Source: CAIRTM01 sp963723235
GTDB lineage: Bacteria > Desulfobacterota > WTBG01 > CAIYCZ01 > CAIRTM01
Direction: 5' to 3'
Length of the DNA stretch: 64,000 bases
NCBI GenBank assembly: GCA_963723235.1
Contig: CAVRPV010000017.1
Coordinates: 186,001-250,000, forward strand
In this document: positions 1-8,713 of the stretch, one piece after another
Position numbering within the stretch: position 1 is the stretch's first letter
Layout of the letters: each line of letters begins with the position of its first letter
Position numbers and translations under genes: made by a program
The notes under the pieces: model-generated
Told to the model about the DNA's origin: nothing
What the model saw: only the letters and a program-made list of their open reading frames with translations
The model's database searches: none

Positions 1-1
1 C

Positions 2-184
2 GTCAAGGCCTGCCCGCGCGAAGCCCTCTGCATTGAACTGCCCTTTCAAATATCGGAATCACGCCACCGGCTCTCCGCGCGCATCAAGGACGGCACTATT
101 CTCTGGAAAATGTATGATCTTGCCGGAAATCTCATTAACCAGTGCAGCATACCCAATCGGGTAGTGCCCAGGAGAATCGCCTGA
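2..184 (+). CDS. C-terminal part of an iron-sulfur protein (partial)
   Basis: An open frame enters from the left edge and ends at a TGA just before the next gene. It begins V-K-A-C-P-R-E-A-L-C-I-E, the usual end of a ferredoxin-type 4Fe-4S motif (CxxxCP...), followed by about 45 residues without cysteine clusters (only one further Cys). The product is therefore probably an electron-transfer subunit or ferredoxin-domain protein. It lies 12 nt upstream of the ATG of a siroheme reductase, so it may be the electron donor or a partner subunit. Most of the gene lies outside the window, so no family can be named. Confidence 0.5.
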   Translation, partial: VKACPREALCIELPFQISESRHRLSARIKDGTILWKMYDLAGNLINQCSIPNRVVPRRIA

Positions 185-196
185 CGGAGACGAACA

Positions 197-1581
197 ATGA
201 CAGCAACACACCTGCAGCGAGATACCCGGTATGTGCCCTGAACCGACCTTCCCCTGCACGCCGCATTCGACTGACAGTCAACTGAAACTCAGCGGCGTCT
301 ATGCCCAGCGCCAGAAAGGCCTGTGGATGCAAAGAATTAAAATCCAGGGCGGTGTGCTCGAGGCTGAAGACTGGCAGACGCTGGCCGGACTTGCGCGCAC
401 ATATACACCCGGCACGCCTCTTTTGATAACAACGCGCCAGTGCATTGAATTTCACAATATCAACTCGAAGAGAATCTGCCTGCGCTGCAGCAAGAGCTGG
501 CTGCGGCCGGATTTACCGGCCTGGGCGCCTGCGGCGACACCCTGCGCAACATCACGCTGTGTCCCGGCAACGGCCTGTGCCCTGACAGCGTTGACTTCAG
601 CGCCGCAGCTGCGGCGACCAGGCAGGTACTTGAAGTCGTTTGAGGGTGTCTACAGCCTCCCGCGCAAATTTAAAATCAGCTTTTCAGGCTGTGAGCGCTT
701 CTGCGCCCAGCCCTATATCAATGATCTGGGTTTCACCGCGCAGGTGCGCGGCAACGATGATAACCGTCAGGCTCATCGGGGCCGGATCACTTGGCGCGAA
801 GCCTGAAACCGGCATAGAGCTGGCCGACAACATCAGGCCTGAGCATATTCCCGCAATGGCGCTGGCAGCCCTGCGAATATTCAACACCCACGGCAACCGT
901 GAAAACCGCCGAAAAGCCAGGCTGCGCCATATCAGGCAGGAACTTGGCGATGAAGCCTTTATCTCACTTTTCAAAACTGAATACGCAGCCTGCATGGAAC
1001 ATGTTCCCCCCGGCCCGCCGGTTTTGCTGGCTGCATCAGGCATGCATCCTGCAGCTGAAATCAATGTTCCGTGCGGCCTTCTGACCCCGGATCAGGCGGA
1101 TGCGCTTGCGGCGATACTCAAAGCTACACATGCCTGCGCGCGCATTCACAATCATCACCGCATTGCTCTTTTCGCTGAAGACAGTGAAGCGCTATGCACG
1201 GCCCTGCAAGAAAATCATGAACTGCAGCCGCTGCTGGACGGACCGGATATCGTATCGTGCCCCGGCACCACTTTTTGCTCGCAGGCGATCGTCAATACCC
1301 ACGCTGCTGAAACAGCCTTGCGCGCGCACCTGAGCGCAACATACGCAACGCCCATACGAATTTCCGGGTGCCCAAACGGCTGCTCACATGCTACAATAGG
1401 TCCTATAGGCCTGAGCGGACGCATTCAACGGGATGCCGACGGAACGCCTCGTGAAGGTTTTCAGGTACTGATTGGCGGGCATCTGGGCCTGCAGCCGGGA
1501 TGCGCGCGGCCCCACAGTGCTTTTGTGCCGACAACTGAGATCGCCGCTTTTATACAAAACCTGCACATACAAACGCCGTAG
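197..1581 (+). CDS. siroheme-dependent sulfite/nitrite reductase (frameshifted)
   Basis: Assimilatory-type siroheme [4Fe-4S] reductase that would reduce sulfite to sulfide or nitrite to ammonia. The C-terminal half has the cluster/siroheme ligand signature CPGTTFC (C-x5-C) followed by CPNGC (C-x3-C). The middle has a ferredoxin-like half-domain with SGCERFC and YINDLGF. An ATG at 197 follows GGAG. The frame must change near 235, 465, 640 and 765 to read through: between 465 and 640 the missing piece (LCPGNGLCPDS) is readable in another frame. The gene is either decayed or carries several sequencing indels. Two ThiF-like genes follow, which suggests sulfur assimilation. Choosing between sulfite and nitrite needs a phylogeny. 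Confidence 0.75.
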
Positions 1582-1691
1582 CCCGCATGAAGCATTAACA
1601 GGGTTTTGAAAGATTTTTTTATACAGGAAATTCAAAAATGCTCAAACTCCGTCCCTGGGATAAAAGGGATGCACGACACGCAAAATCATTT

Positions 1692-1719
1692 GTAGGGGCA
1701 CGGCATGCCGTGCCCCTAC
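1692..1719. repeat. 28-bp perfect palindrome in intergenic region
   Basis: GTAGGGGCACGGCA is followed directly by its exact reverse complement, so the DNA could form a cruciform and the RNA a 12-14 bp hairpin. It lies between the siroheme reductase and the first ThiF-like gene. There is no T-run after it, so it is not a classical terminator. Palindromes of this GGGGCACGGC...GCCGTGCCCC kind are common dispersed intergenic repeats in bacteria. Confidence 0.7.
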
Positions 1720-1784
1720 CATACGAACAATGCGTAACAATGCAACAGATGGAAATTTTGCAACAGCCTAGTAAGGATACACGT

Positions 1785-2522
1785 ATGCCGCTGACACCTG
1801 CCGAAATAGAGCGCTATCGCCGCCAGATTATGATTGAAGGCTGGGACATTGCCGGACAGGAACGCCTGCAATCCGCCACCGTATTCATTGCCGGTGCAGG
1901 CGGCCTGGGCTCCCCGGTGAGCATGTACCTTGCAGCATGCGGAGTCGGCACCCTGCGTATCTGCGACTGCGGTGAGCCGGAACTCTCAAACTTGAACCGC
2001 CAGATCCTGCACGATGACAGCCGTATCGGCATCAACAAAGCTGTTTCAGCCCGCCAAACGCTTAACCGGCTGAACCCGCACGTAAACGTCATCGCGCTGC
2101 CGGAAGCCATCACGGATGACAGCATTGCCGGGCTTGCCGAAGACGCATCCCTGATCGTTGACTGCCTTGACAACTTCGAGGCCCGGCATGTGCTCAACCG
2201 CTATGCAGTCAGCCGGGGGCTTGCCCTTGTACACGGCGCCATTCACGGGCTTAACGGCCAGCTGAGCGTTTTCCATACACCGCGCACGCCCTGTCTGGCC
2301 TGTATTTTTCCACCCGAAGTACCGCGGGAAATTTTTCCGGTCGCAGGCTTCACGCCGGGCGTGATCGGTCTTTTGCAGGCAACTGAAACCGTTAAGATCC
2401 TGCTGGGGCTCGGCTCGCCCCTGTACGGAAACCTGCTCATGTGGGACGCGGCCCTGGCTGATTTTCAAAAAATATCCATCTGTAAATCGCCCGGTTGTGC
2501 GGTATGCGGCGGACAGGCATAA
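1785..2522 (+). CDS. ThiF/MoeB/HesA family E1-like adenylyltransferase (copy 1)
   Basis: E1-like enzyme of 245 residues that would adenylate the C-terminal glycine of a ubiquitin-like sulfur carrier (ThiS/MoaD type) before thiocarboxylate formation. Visible are the nucleotide loop GAGGLGS, the ELSNLNRQ motif, the DCLDNF segment that carries the Mg-binding Asp, and a zinc site made of CLAC and CAVC near the C-terminus. I chose ATG 1785 (MPLTPAEIERY) because it follows AAGGA and begins the conserved ERYRRQI helix; the longer frame reads into the palindromic repeat. A close paralogue follows 36 nt downstream. No carrier-protein gene is visible, and the upstream siroheme reductase suggests a role in sulfur assimilation (inference). 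Confidence 0.85.
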   Translation: MPLTPAEIERYRRQIMIEGWDIAGQERLQSATVFIAGAGGLGSPVSMYLAACGVGTLRICDCGEPELSNLNRQILHDDSRIGINKAVSARQTLNRLNPHVNVIALPEAITDDSIAGLAEDASLIVDCLDNFEARHVLNRYAVSRGLALVHGAIHGLNGQLSVFHTPRTPCLACIFPPEVPREIFPVAGFTPGVIGLLQATETVKILLGLGSPLYGNLLMWDAALADFQKISICKSPGCAVCGGQA

Positions 2523-2558
2523 GCCTGTCCACGGTCATGGACACAGGGGGAAGATACC

Positions 2559-3306
2559 ATGCACACTCAGCTCAGCGAACAGGAACGCGAACGCTATCAC
2601 CGCCAGATTATTTTTCCGGGATGGGGCCCTGAGGCTCAGGAAACCATAAAAAACACAACCGTGTTTATTGCCGGAGCCGGAGGACTGGGCTCGCCGGTGA
2701 GCATGTACCTGGCGGTTGCCGGTGTCGGCACCCTGAGGATCTGCGACTGCGGCGAGCCCGAACTCTCAAACCTGAACCGGCAGATACTGCATGATGACAG
2801 CCGCATCGGCATGAACAAGGCCTTGAGTGCCCGGCAGACCCTGGAACGCCTCAATCCCGACATCCGGGTCGAGGCCCGCACGGACACCATTGATGATGAC
2901 TCGGTTGCTGAAATCATCGGCAAGGCTGACCTGATCATGGACTGCCTTGATAATTTCGACACCCGGCATGTGCTGAACCGCTATGCCCTGCAGGAAAATA
3001 TTCCGATGATTCACGGCGGCGTATTCGGCATGAGCGGGCAGATAACGTTTTTACACCCGCCGGAAACGCCGTGTCTGTGGTGCATACAGCCCGGCTCGCC
3101 GCCGCCGGTTCTGTTTCCGATTGTGGGCGCAACCGCCGGTGTAATCGGTATCACTGCAGGCACTTGAAGCCTTGAAATACCTGAGCGGCGTGGGTACTGT
3201 TCTCAAGTCAAACCTGCTTATCTGGGATGGCGCCGAAATGGATTTCACGCTGCTGCCCCACAAAAAAAACCCGGGTTGTCCGGTCTGCGGCGATGATGTC
3301 GCCTGA
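2559..3306 (+). CDS. ThiF/MoeB/HesA family E1-like adenylyltransferase (copy 2, one frameshift)
   Basis: Close paralogue of the preceding gene, sharing long identical stretches (RICDCGEPELSNLNRQ, HDDSRIG) and the same order of motifs: GAGGLGS, DCLDNF, CLWC and CPVCG. The frame is lost near 3155: the first frame ends ...GVIGITAGT, and the next one continues with ALEALKYL and runs to the zinc CPVCG and a TGA at 3306. A single missing base restores a protein of about 248 residues. GGGGGAAGATACC precedes the ATG. The pair looks like a recent tandem duplication. Confidence 0.8.
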
Positions 3307-3326
3307 GAATAAACCACTACGGAATC

Positions 3327-3464
3327 AGGTTGTTAAAACAATTTTTTATATGGGCTGTTCAAAAATGCACAGATGCAAGGCGCGCATATCATGAGGAATG
3401 AGGCGTACTTTGTCGTACGCCGATGTAGCGCACCACGCCGCAGATGTGCGTTTTTCAACAGCCC
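3327..3464. repeat. dispersed palindromic repeat R1, copy 1
   Basis: Imperfect inverted-repeat element just upstream of mnmA. The ends GGGCTGTTCAAAAATGCACA (from 3352) and the reverse complement of GTGCGTTTTTCAACAGCCC (to 3464) pair. The core carries GAATGAGGCGTACTT followed by TCGTACGCC. The same core occurs at 13474-13591 and 46043-46192. The left flank (AGGTTGTTAAAAC...) also matches the 46 kb copy. It has no coding capacity, so it behaves like a MITE- or REP-like element. Confidence 0.75.
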
Positions 3465-3481
3465 GGGATACATTAGCAACA

Positions 3482-4627
3482 ATGACAAACCCTCAAATAA
3501 CAGTTGCCGTCGGCATGAGCGGCGGGGTCGATTCCTCCCTGACCGCGGCCCTGCTCAAAGAGCAGGGCTTCAGGGTGATCGGCCTCACCATGAAAATCTA
3601 CGGCGGAGAGCTCACGTCCCTGGAGTCACGCGGCCATGCCTGCTACGGACCCGGCGAAGATGAAGACATCGAGGTGACTGCCGCGGTTGCCGACCACCTT
3701 GCGATCCCCCTGCATGTCATTGACCTGCACGCTGAATACCGCGAACATGTCCTCAGCCATTTCACCCGCGAATACCTGCACGGGCGCACCCCGAACCCCT
3801 GCACGCGCTGCAATCCCCTGCTCAAATTCGGCTTTCTCATCGAAAAAGCGCGCGCATCCGGCATCGCCTTTGATCGCTTTGCCACCGGCCACTACGCACG
3901 GATCTGCCGGGATGAGCACAGCGGAAGATATGTGCTCAAAAAAGCCCTGGATCCGCGCAAGGACCAGTCCTATTTTCTCTACGCCCTGCCCCCGGCACTG
4001 CTGGAACAGCTCATGTTCCCCCTGGGCGAGATGAGCAAAACTGAAGTGCGTGACCGTGCGCATGCATGGAAGCTTCCGGTGAGCGAGCGGCCCGAAAGCC
4101 AGGACTTTATTGAAGGCGGTGCCTACGGCGATTTATTTGATGCCGCTGACATCAAACCCGGACCGATCATTGACCAGTGCGGACGCACGCTCGGAACACA
4201 TCGCGGCATCATTCACTACACCATCGGACAGCGCCGGGGCATCGGCATCGCCCATTCAGAGCCGCTCTTTGTAACCGGCATAGACGCGAAACGCAACGCT
4301 CTTGTTGTCGGGCCCAAAGCCGGCCTTTTCTCCGCCGGACTTTCTGCAATTGACCTGCACCTGCTGTCAATTGACAGGCTGCAGCCCGGCCAGATTGTCC
4401 AGGCCCGTATCCGCCACAACCACAGCCCTGCTCCGGCAACCATTACTGCCTGCGACAAAAGCACTGTTTCCATTGAGTTTGACCAGCCGCAACTCTCGGT
4501 CACTCCCGGACAGGCCGTGGTTTTTTACGATGGCGATATTGTTCTGGGCGGAGCCGTCATTGATAAACCGCTTAACCCTGAAATGGCTCGCACCCAACCG
4601 GCTTCACAGGAGCCCTGCAATGACTGA
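3482..4627 (+). CDS. mnmA: tRNA-specific 2-thiouridylase MnmA
   Basis: Would thiolate U34 of Lys/Glu/Gln tRNAs using ATP and a sulfur donor. 381 residues. The PP-loop GMSGGVDSS lies at residues 11-19, GHYAR and KDQSYFLY follow, and the C-terminal half has YTIGQRRG. The start at 3482 avoids reading into the upstream repeat. Cysteines stand at 54 (ACYGPGE), 107 and 110 (NPCTRC). At the place where E. coli MnmA carries its second catalytic Cys (xxxCFI), this protein reads ESQDFIEGG without Cys. This hints at the variant with three N-terminal Cys that could hold an Fe-S cluster (inference). The stop overlaps the bioB start by 8 nt, so the two are likely co-translated. Confidence 0.88.
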   Translation: MTNPQITVAVGMSGGVDSSLTAALLKEQGFRVIGLTMKIYGGELTSLESRGHACYGPGEDEDIEVTAAVADHLAIPLHVIDLHAEYREHVLSHFTREYLHGRTPNPCTRCNPLLKFGFLIEKARASGIAFDRFATGHYARICRDEHSGRYVLKKALDPRKDQSYFLYALPPALLEQLMFPLGEMSKTEVRDRAHAWKLPVSERPESQDFIEGGAYGDLFDAADIKPGPIIDQCGRTLGTHRGIIHYTIGQRRGIGIAHSEPLFVTGIDAKRNALVVGPKAGLFSAGLSAIDLHLLSIDRLQPGQIVQARIRHNHSPAPATITACDKSTVSIEFDQPQLSVTPGQAVVFYDGDIVLGGAVIDKPLNPEMARTQPASQEPCND

Positions 4628-5617
4628 ATGTTCTCCCCTCACAATTGCCGAGTGGCTCACGACCCTGCCCCGACAAATCCTTGACAACACAGTGATCAGC
4701 CGCGCGGACGCGCTGCGCCTGCTCAGACTGCCGCCTGATCACAGCGATGCGCTGCTGGCCGCAGCCGATGAACTGCGCCGGGCACATTCGGGCAACCGGG
4801 TTAAAACCTGCTCCATCATCAATGCTAAAAGCGGACGCTGCAGTGAAAACTGCAGTTTTTGCGCCCAGTCAGCCCATCACGCAACAGACCTTCAAGGACT
4901 ACCCGCTCATGAGCGCGGATGAGATGCTTGCGCGTGCCGCGCGCGAAGAACATCACAGCCTGCGTTGCGGCATTGTCACAGCCGGCCGCGGCATCAGACC
5001 CGAAGAGCTCGAAACCGTATGTGAGGCGATCTCAGGATTTCAGAGGTTTGAAACAGGAGCCCTGCGCGTCCTTGGGCATTTTAAGCAGTGATGATTTCAA
5101 ACGCCTGAAAGCCGCCGGTTTGAAACGCTTTCACCATAACCTCGAAGCCTCGCGCTCCTACTTTCCGCACGTGTGTACCAGCCATACCTATGACGAGCGC
5201 GTGGAGACAATCAAGAAGGCCCAAAGCGCGGGTCTTGAAGTCTGTGTCGGAGCGATTTTCGGGCTGGGCGAAACCGATGATGACCGCATCGATGTGCTGG
5301 AAGAAATCCGGGCGCTTGACCCGGTTGCAGTACCGCTCAATTTCCTCGTACCGATTGAGGGCACACCCATGGCCACGCGGAAGCGCATGTCGGCCTGGGA
5401 AGCCGTAAAAATTATCGCTCTCGCGCGCTGCGTCATGCCCCGCAAAGACATACTTATCGGCGGCGGCCGCCTTGAGGTATTCGGCGATGAGCAGCACCTG
5501 ATCTTCAAAGCCGGGGCCAACGCCATGATCGTCGGCGACCTGCTGACCGTCAAAGGACGCGCTCCGGATGCCGACATGGAATTGCTCAGGGAACAGGGCC
5601 TTGAGCTGTCATTATAA
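4620..5617 (+). CDS. bioB: biotin synthase (two frameshifts)
   Basis: Radical SAM enzyme that inserts sulfur into dethiobiotin, the last step of biotin synthesis. The radical SAM cluster motif CSENCSFC (CxxxCxxC) is followed by AQSAHH. Further along are EEHHSLRCGIVTAGRG, HHNLEASRSYF, CVGAIFGLGET and the C-terminal IGGGR typical of BioB. The frame breaks near 4890 and near 5075; three consecutive open frames cover the full protein with little or no overlap. Both breaks are single-base shifts in an otherwise well-conserved gene, so sequencing errors are plausible. It overlaps the end of mnmA. No other bio genes are in the window. Confidence 0.88.
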
Positions 5618-5664
5618 TCAACTGCTAAAGATGAGCTGAAAAAACTCAAAAAACACTATTTTCA

Positions 5665-5761
5665 GTCATTCCGGCGAAGCCGGAACCAAAACTTTCAATT
5701 GATTACAAAAACACTGGACACCGGTCGGAATTTATCCCGCTTCAGCGGGACCGGTGTGACG
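5665..5761. repeat. dispersed repeat R2 (GTCATTCCGGC... type), copy 1
   Basis: An intergenic element begins GTCATTCCGGCGAAGCCGG, with a short GCCGG hairpin, and ends ...GGACCGGTGTGACG, with a second hairpin pairing CCCGCTTCAGCGGG. The same plan (GTCAT-CCGGC...GGTGTGACG) occurs at 41221-41299 and, degraded, at 9757-9836. It lies between bioB and nadA and has no coding capacity. Confidence 0.6.
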
Positions 5762-5797
5762 TTTTCTTTAGACTACATCAATCAAGGATATAACATC

Positions 5798-6709
5798 ATG
5801 AACGACACGGAAATTATAAAAAAAATCAACACCCTCAAACAACAGCGCCGGGCCGTGATCCTGGCGCATAATTACGAGCGCGACGAGGTGCAGGCCATTG
5901 CCGACCATACCGGCGATTCCCTCGGCCTGAGCCGCATTGCGGCCACGGTTGACGCCGATGTTATCGTGTTCTGCGGCGTGCATTTCATGGCCGAGTCGGC
6001 CTCGATCCTCGCGCCTGAAAAAACAATCCTCCTGCCCGACGCCGATGCCGGCTGCCCCATGGCCGACATGATCACGGCCGAAGACGTGCGCGAATTGAAG
6101 CGGCAACATCCCGGCGCGCTGGTGCTGGCCTATGTCAACACCTCGGCCGAGGTCAAGGCCGAAACCGATATCTGCTGCACGTCATCCAACGCGCTCAAGG
6201 TCGTTGAGTCGCTGCCGAAAGACCAGGAGATTATTTTTATACCGGACAAGTATCTTGCCCACTGGGTCAGCCGCAAAACCGGGCGCACGTTCATCACCTG
6301 GCAGGGCTACTGCCCGACGCATGCCAAGATCCTGCCTGACGACATACAGGCCCAGAAGGACGCGCACCCCAACGCGGTCGTGCTTGCACACCCCGAATGT
6401 TCTGCTGCAGTGCTTGATCTTGCCGATGAGGTGCTCTCCACAACCGGCATCCTGAACAGCGCCAAAAACAGCACAGCAGCCGAATTCATTATCGCCACCG
6501 AACACGGCGTCCTGTACAGCCTGCGCAAGGACAATCCCGGCAAAACGTTCTACCCTGCCAGCAAACACGCCCTGTGCCCCAATATGAAAAAGATAACGCT
6601 GGAAAAAATAATGTGGTCGCTCGAGCGCATGCAGCCCGAAGTGCGCGTACCCGCAGAGATCGCCGCCAAAGCCCGCAAGGCGGTCGAGCGCATGGTGGCA
6701 ATCGGCTAA
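5798..6709 (+). CDS. nadA: quinolinate synthase A
   Basis: Condenses iminoaspartate with dihydroxyacetone phosphate to quinolinate in NAD synthesis; a [4Fe-4S] enzyme. 303 residues, full length. The three cluster cysteines sit in the expected contexts: FCGVHFMAES, GYCPTHAKI and HALCPNM. LAHNYERDEVQ lies at the N-terminus, with STAAEF(I) and ATEHGVLY further on. I chose ATG 5798; the upstream frame only reads through repeat R2. The gene stands alone: no nadB or nadC is visible. Confidence 0.95.
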   Translation: MNDTEIIKKINTLKQQRRAVILAHNYERDEVQAIADHTGDSLGLSRIAATVDADVIVFCGVHFMAESASILAPEKTILLPDADAGCPMADMITAEDVRELKRQHPGALVLAYVNTSAEVKAETDICCTSSNALKVVESLPKDQEIIFIPDKYLAHWVSRKTGRTFITWQGYCPTHAKILPDDIQAQKDAHPNAVVLAHPECSAAVLDLADEVLSTTGILNSAKNSTAAEFIIATEHGVLYSLRKDNPGKTFYPASKHALCPNMKKITLEKIMWSLERMQPEVRVPAEIAAKARKAVERMVAIG

Positions 6710-7702
6710 TCACCACGTTGTATTGGCAGATAGTAGTGGATGTATCGCTTTGGCTTGTCAAGTATGTAGACTGCGTTGTCTGCGTTATTACTCGCTGGTG
6801 TATTTGAAAGCTACAGATATTGACGTTAAAAGGTTATAAATTGGGGAAAGTAAGTGGTTAAAAGAAAGATTATTATAATAAATTTATAGTCTCAAACATG
6901 AATACTATAGGCATTATCACCTGCGATGTGTTATGAATAAGCATATCGTTAAAGTTGAATCAGTAGTGCCTCTCCGACAGGATCGAGAAGATGAAGGCTG
7001 AGACGACGTACAATAGTAGGCGTTAGATGAATATGAATTTATTTCAGGATAGTAAAAGCTCAACTGTTTCAAACAGGAGAACCAAAGGCGAAGAGGCCTG
7101 AGGTAGAAGAATCGGGGCAGACACATAAAAAAGTAGTATATAAGCTGCAAGTACGGCTTTAAGAAAAGCGTCACAGGCTGAGACACGATTAACGAGAGGA
7201 TTAAAAAGTATAGCACATGTAATTGCGATAGAAATAAAATGAATTTATTGTTTTTCCTGACGAATGGCTGTCAGATTAATTGTCGACATAGTTCAGGCAT
7301 GTTGCATTATAAGTGAACAGAACGATTTTTGCTCAAAGTTCATCGCTGAGAAACACGCTAGGGTCAGGCCTACACTCTTGACAAACCTCTTCTCCGCCTA
7401 ACGCCGCAGTCTAAGATATTGATTAGCACCGTAAAATTTATGACATAGTTACTTCGACGCAGCATGCTCTGTCAAGAAGAAACCATACCTGAAAGCGAAA
7501 GGCAGGCCTGTTTGTTTCAAACAGCCTTTATCGACAACTGGGTTTGTAAGTAGAAAAGCGCGTGCGCGCCTTGGCTGTTGCATGTATCGAAAGGTCCGGA
7601 CTGGTAAATTTTTTGTTGAAAAACACCCACCTGATGGAAGGCGACCCCTCCGCTTTGCGACTAAAACTGCACAGTGAATATTAAAGCATAATTACCTAAA
7701 TC
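6710..7702. other. AT-rich stretch without recognisable genes
   Basis: Nearly 1 kb between nadA and the hicAB promoter. Roughly 6820-7300 is clearly richer in A+T than the neighbouring genes. I see only short frames (the longest about 100 codons, minus strand, low-complexity and hydrophobic) with no ribosome site and no family resemblance. A fragment near 7615 (TTGTTGAAAAACACCCACCTG) recalls the end of repeat R1. It is probably the scar of an insertion or a decayed gene. Confidence 0.4.
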
Positions 7703-7730
7703 TTGACATACAGCATATATGCTGTATACT
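7703..7730 (+). promoter_or_regulatory. hicAB promoter with palindromic operator
   Basis: The -35 box TTGACA (7703-7708) and -10 box TATACT (7725-7730) are 16 nt apart. The spacer and the start of the -10 form a perfect 18-bp palindrome, TACAGCATATATGCTGTA (7709-7726). The hicA start lies 13 nt downstream. A repressor bound here would block RNA polymerase directly. This fits the known autoregulation of HicAB by the HTH domain of HicB. Confidence 0.8.
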
Positions 7731-7742
7731 GATGAACAGGTA

Positions 7743-7930
7743 ATGAACGGCAGAGAATTAAAAAAGCGGCTTGAGGGGCATGGCTGGATTGTTGACAGGA
7801 TTTCCGGAAGCCACCACATATGATAAAGCAAGGCCGGCGTTCAATACCTGTACCGATACACGGCGCAGCGGATCTGCCGAAAGGGCTGATCAAGGCCATT
7901 TTGAAACAGGCAGGCATACGGGAGAAATAA
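7743..7930 (+). pseudogene. hicA: HicA-type mRNA interferase toxin (one frameshift)
   Basis: Small dsRBD-like RNase toxin. Reading from ATG 7743 gives MNGRELKKRLEGHGW, then DRISGSHH, the HicA signature with the catalytic His in GSHH. An indel at about 7820 creates an early stop. In the next frame the protein continues with IKQGRRSIPVPIHG, then DLPKGLIKAILKQAGI, to the stop at 7930. Full length would be about 62 residues, normal for HicA. It is followed 2 nt later by the antitoxin gene. As sequenced the toxin is inactive. Confidence 0.8.
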
Positions 7931-7932
7931 CC

Positions 7933-8346
7933 ATGATGCAATACCCCGCAACGATAAAAAAAATATCCGGAAGCTATCTTGTTTCATTTGTTGATTTTGA
8001 CAATATCAACACATGGGGCGAAACGATTGAGAAAGCGCTTGCGAAGCTGAAGAGGCGCTCAACGGCTATCTCGAGTCTGATTTTGAGCGGGGCTTCAGCC
8101 TCCGGAACCATCAGAGAAAAAAGGACGCAGCGTTTACTATATCCCCGTACGGCCGCATATTGCTGTGGCTCTCATGCTGCGCAAACTGAGGGCGGGCCGC
8201 AGCCAACGTGAGATGCCCGCAGGCTAGACATATCGTTTCAGGTCTACCAGCGGCTTGAAAATCCACGCAGATCGAACCCTACAGTCAAAACGCTGGAAAA
8301 AGTCGCCCGTGTGTACGGTAAACATGTTGCGCTGGGCTTTATGTAA
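7933..8346 (+). pseudogene. hicB: HicB-type antitoxin with C-terminal HTH (frameshifted)
   Basis: Antitoxin partner of HicA and likely operon repressor. The N-terminus YPATIKKISGSYLVSFVDF and the segment TWGETIEKALA are the partial RNase-H fold of HicB. Later parts are in other frames: EEALNGYLESDFERGFSLR after about 8055, YYIPVRPHIAVALMLRKLRA, then REMARRLDISFQVYQRLE, then TLEKVARVYGKHVALGFM after about 8207. The last part is an XRE-type helix-turn-helix. At least three indels are needed. The intact protein would have about 137 residues. Confidence 0.75.
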
Positions 8347-8487
8347 AAACGGCGCACGTCGCTCTGCTTTATCAAACAGCCTGTGAGTGTGCGCCGTGAG
8401 TATTATAACAGGCATGGACAGCCAGATCCGCAAAAAAAATCCGTTGATTTTTTTTTAAAACTCGACTATATTTTTACCTTCAACTGT

Positions 8488-8565
8488 GGTGGGTGTAGCT
8501 CAGTTGGTTAGAGCGCCAGGTTGTGGTCCTGGATGTCGAGGGTTCGAGCCCCTTTACCCACCCCA
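8488..8565 (+). tRNA. tRNA-His (GTG anticodon)
   Basis: Complete cloverleaf. The acceptor GTGGGTG pairs with TACCCAC, with the extra G(-1) at 8488 opposite C73 that marks tRNA-His. The D-arm is AGCTCAGTTGGTTAGAGC, and the anticodon stem CCAGG/CCTGG encloses the loop TTGTGGT with anticodon GTG. The T-arm contains GGTTCGAGCC, and the CCA end is encoded. Confidence 0.96.
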
Positions 8566-8713
8566 CATTTTTCTCCGCCCGACTCCCGCATCCATCACGC
8601 GCATAACACCAGTTGCAAAGCGTGCCGCTGAAGCGTATTTACACTGACGAGCGGCAATGTTTGCAAGTATACTGTCGACCATTTTAAAATACAAAAACAT
8701 GTCCGGAAATATC

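Noticed and set aside
1638..1784. N-terminal extension of the first ThiF-like gene
   Set aside because: The extra 49 codons read through a perfect palindromic repeat; the conserved protein starts at the ATG at 1785 behind AAGGA.
4302..4922. A 206-codon plus-strand open frame beginning inside mnmA
   Set aside because: Only its second half is real: it is the start of bioB, which begins at 4620. The part before 4620 is a shadow frame of mnmA.
6917..7216. A 99-codon minus-strand hydrophobic frame in the AT-rich gap
   Set aside because: Low complexity, no Shine-Dalgarno site, no resemblance to any family; composition alone explains it.
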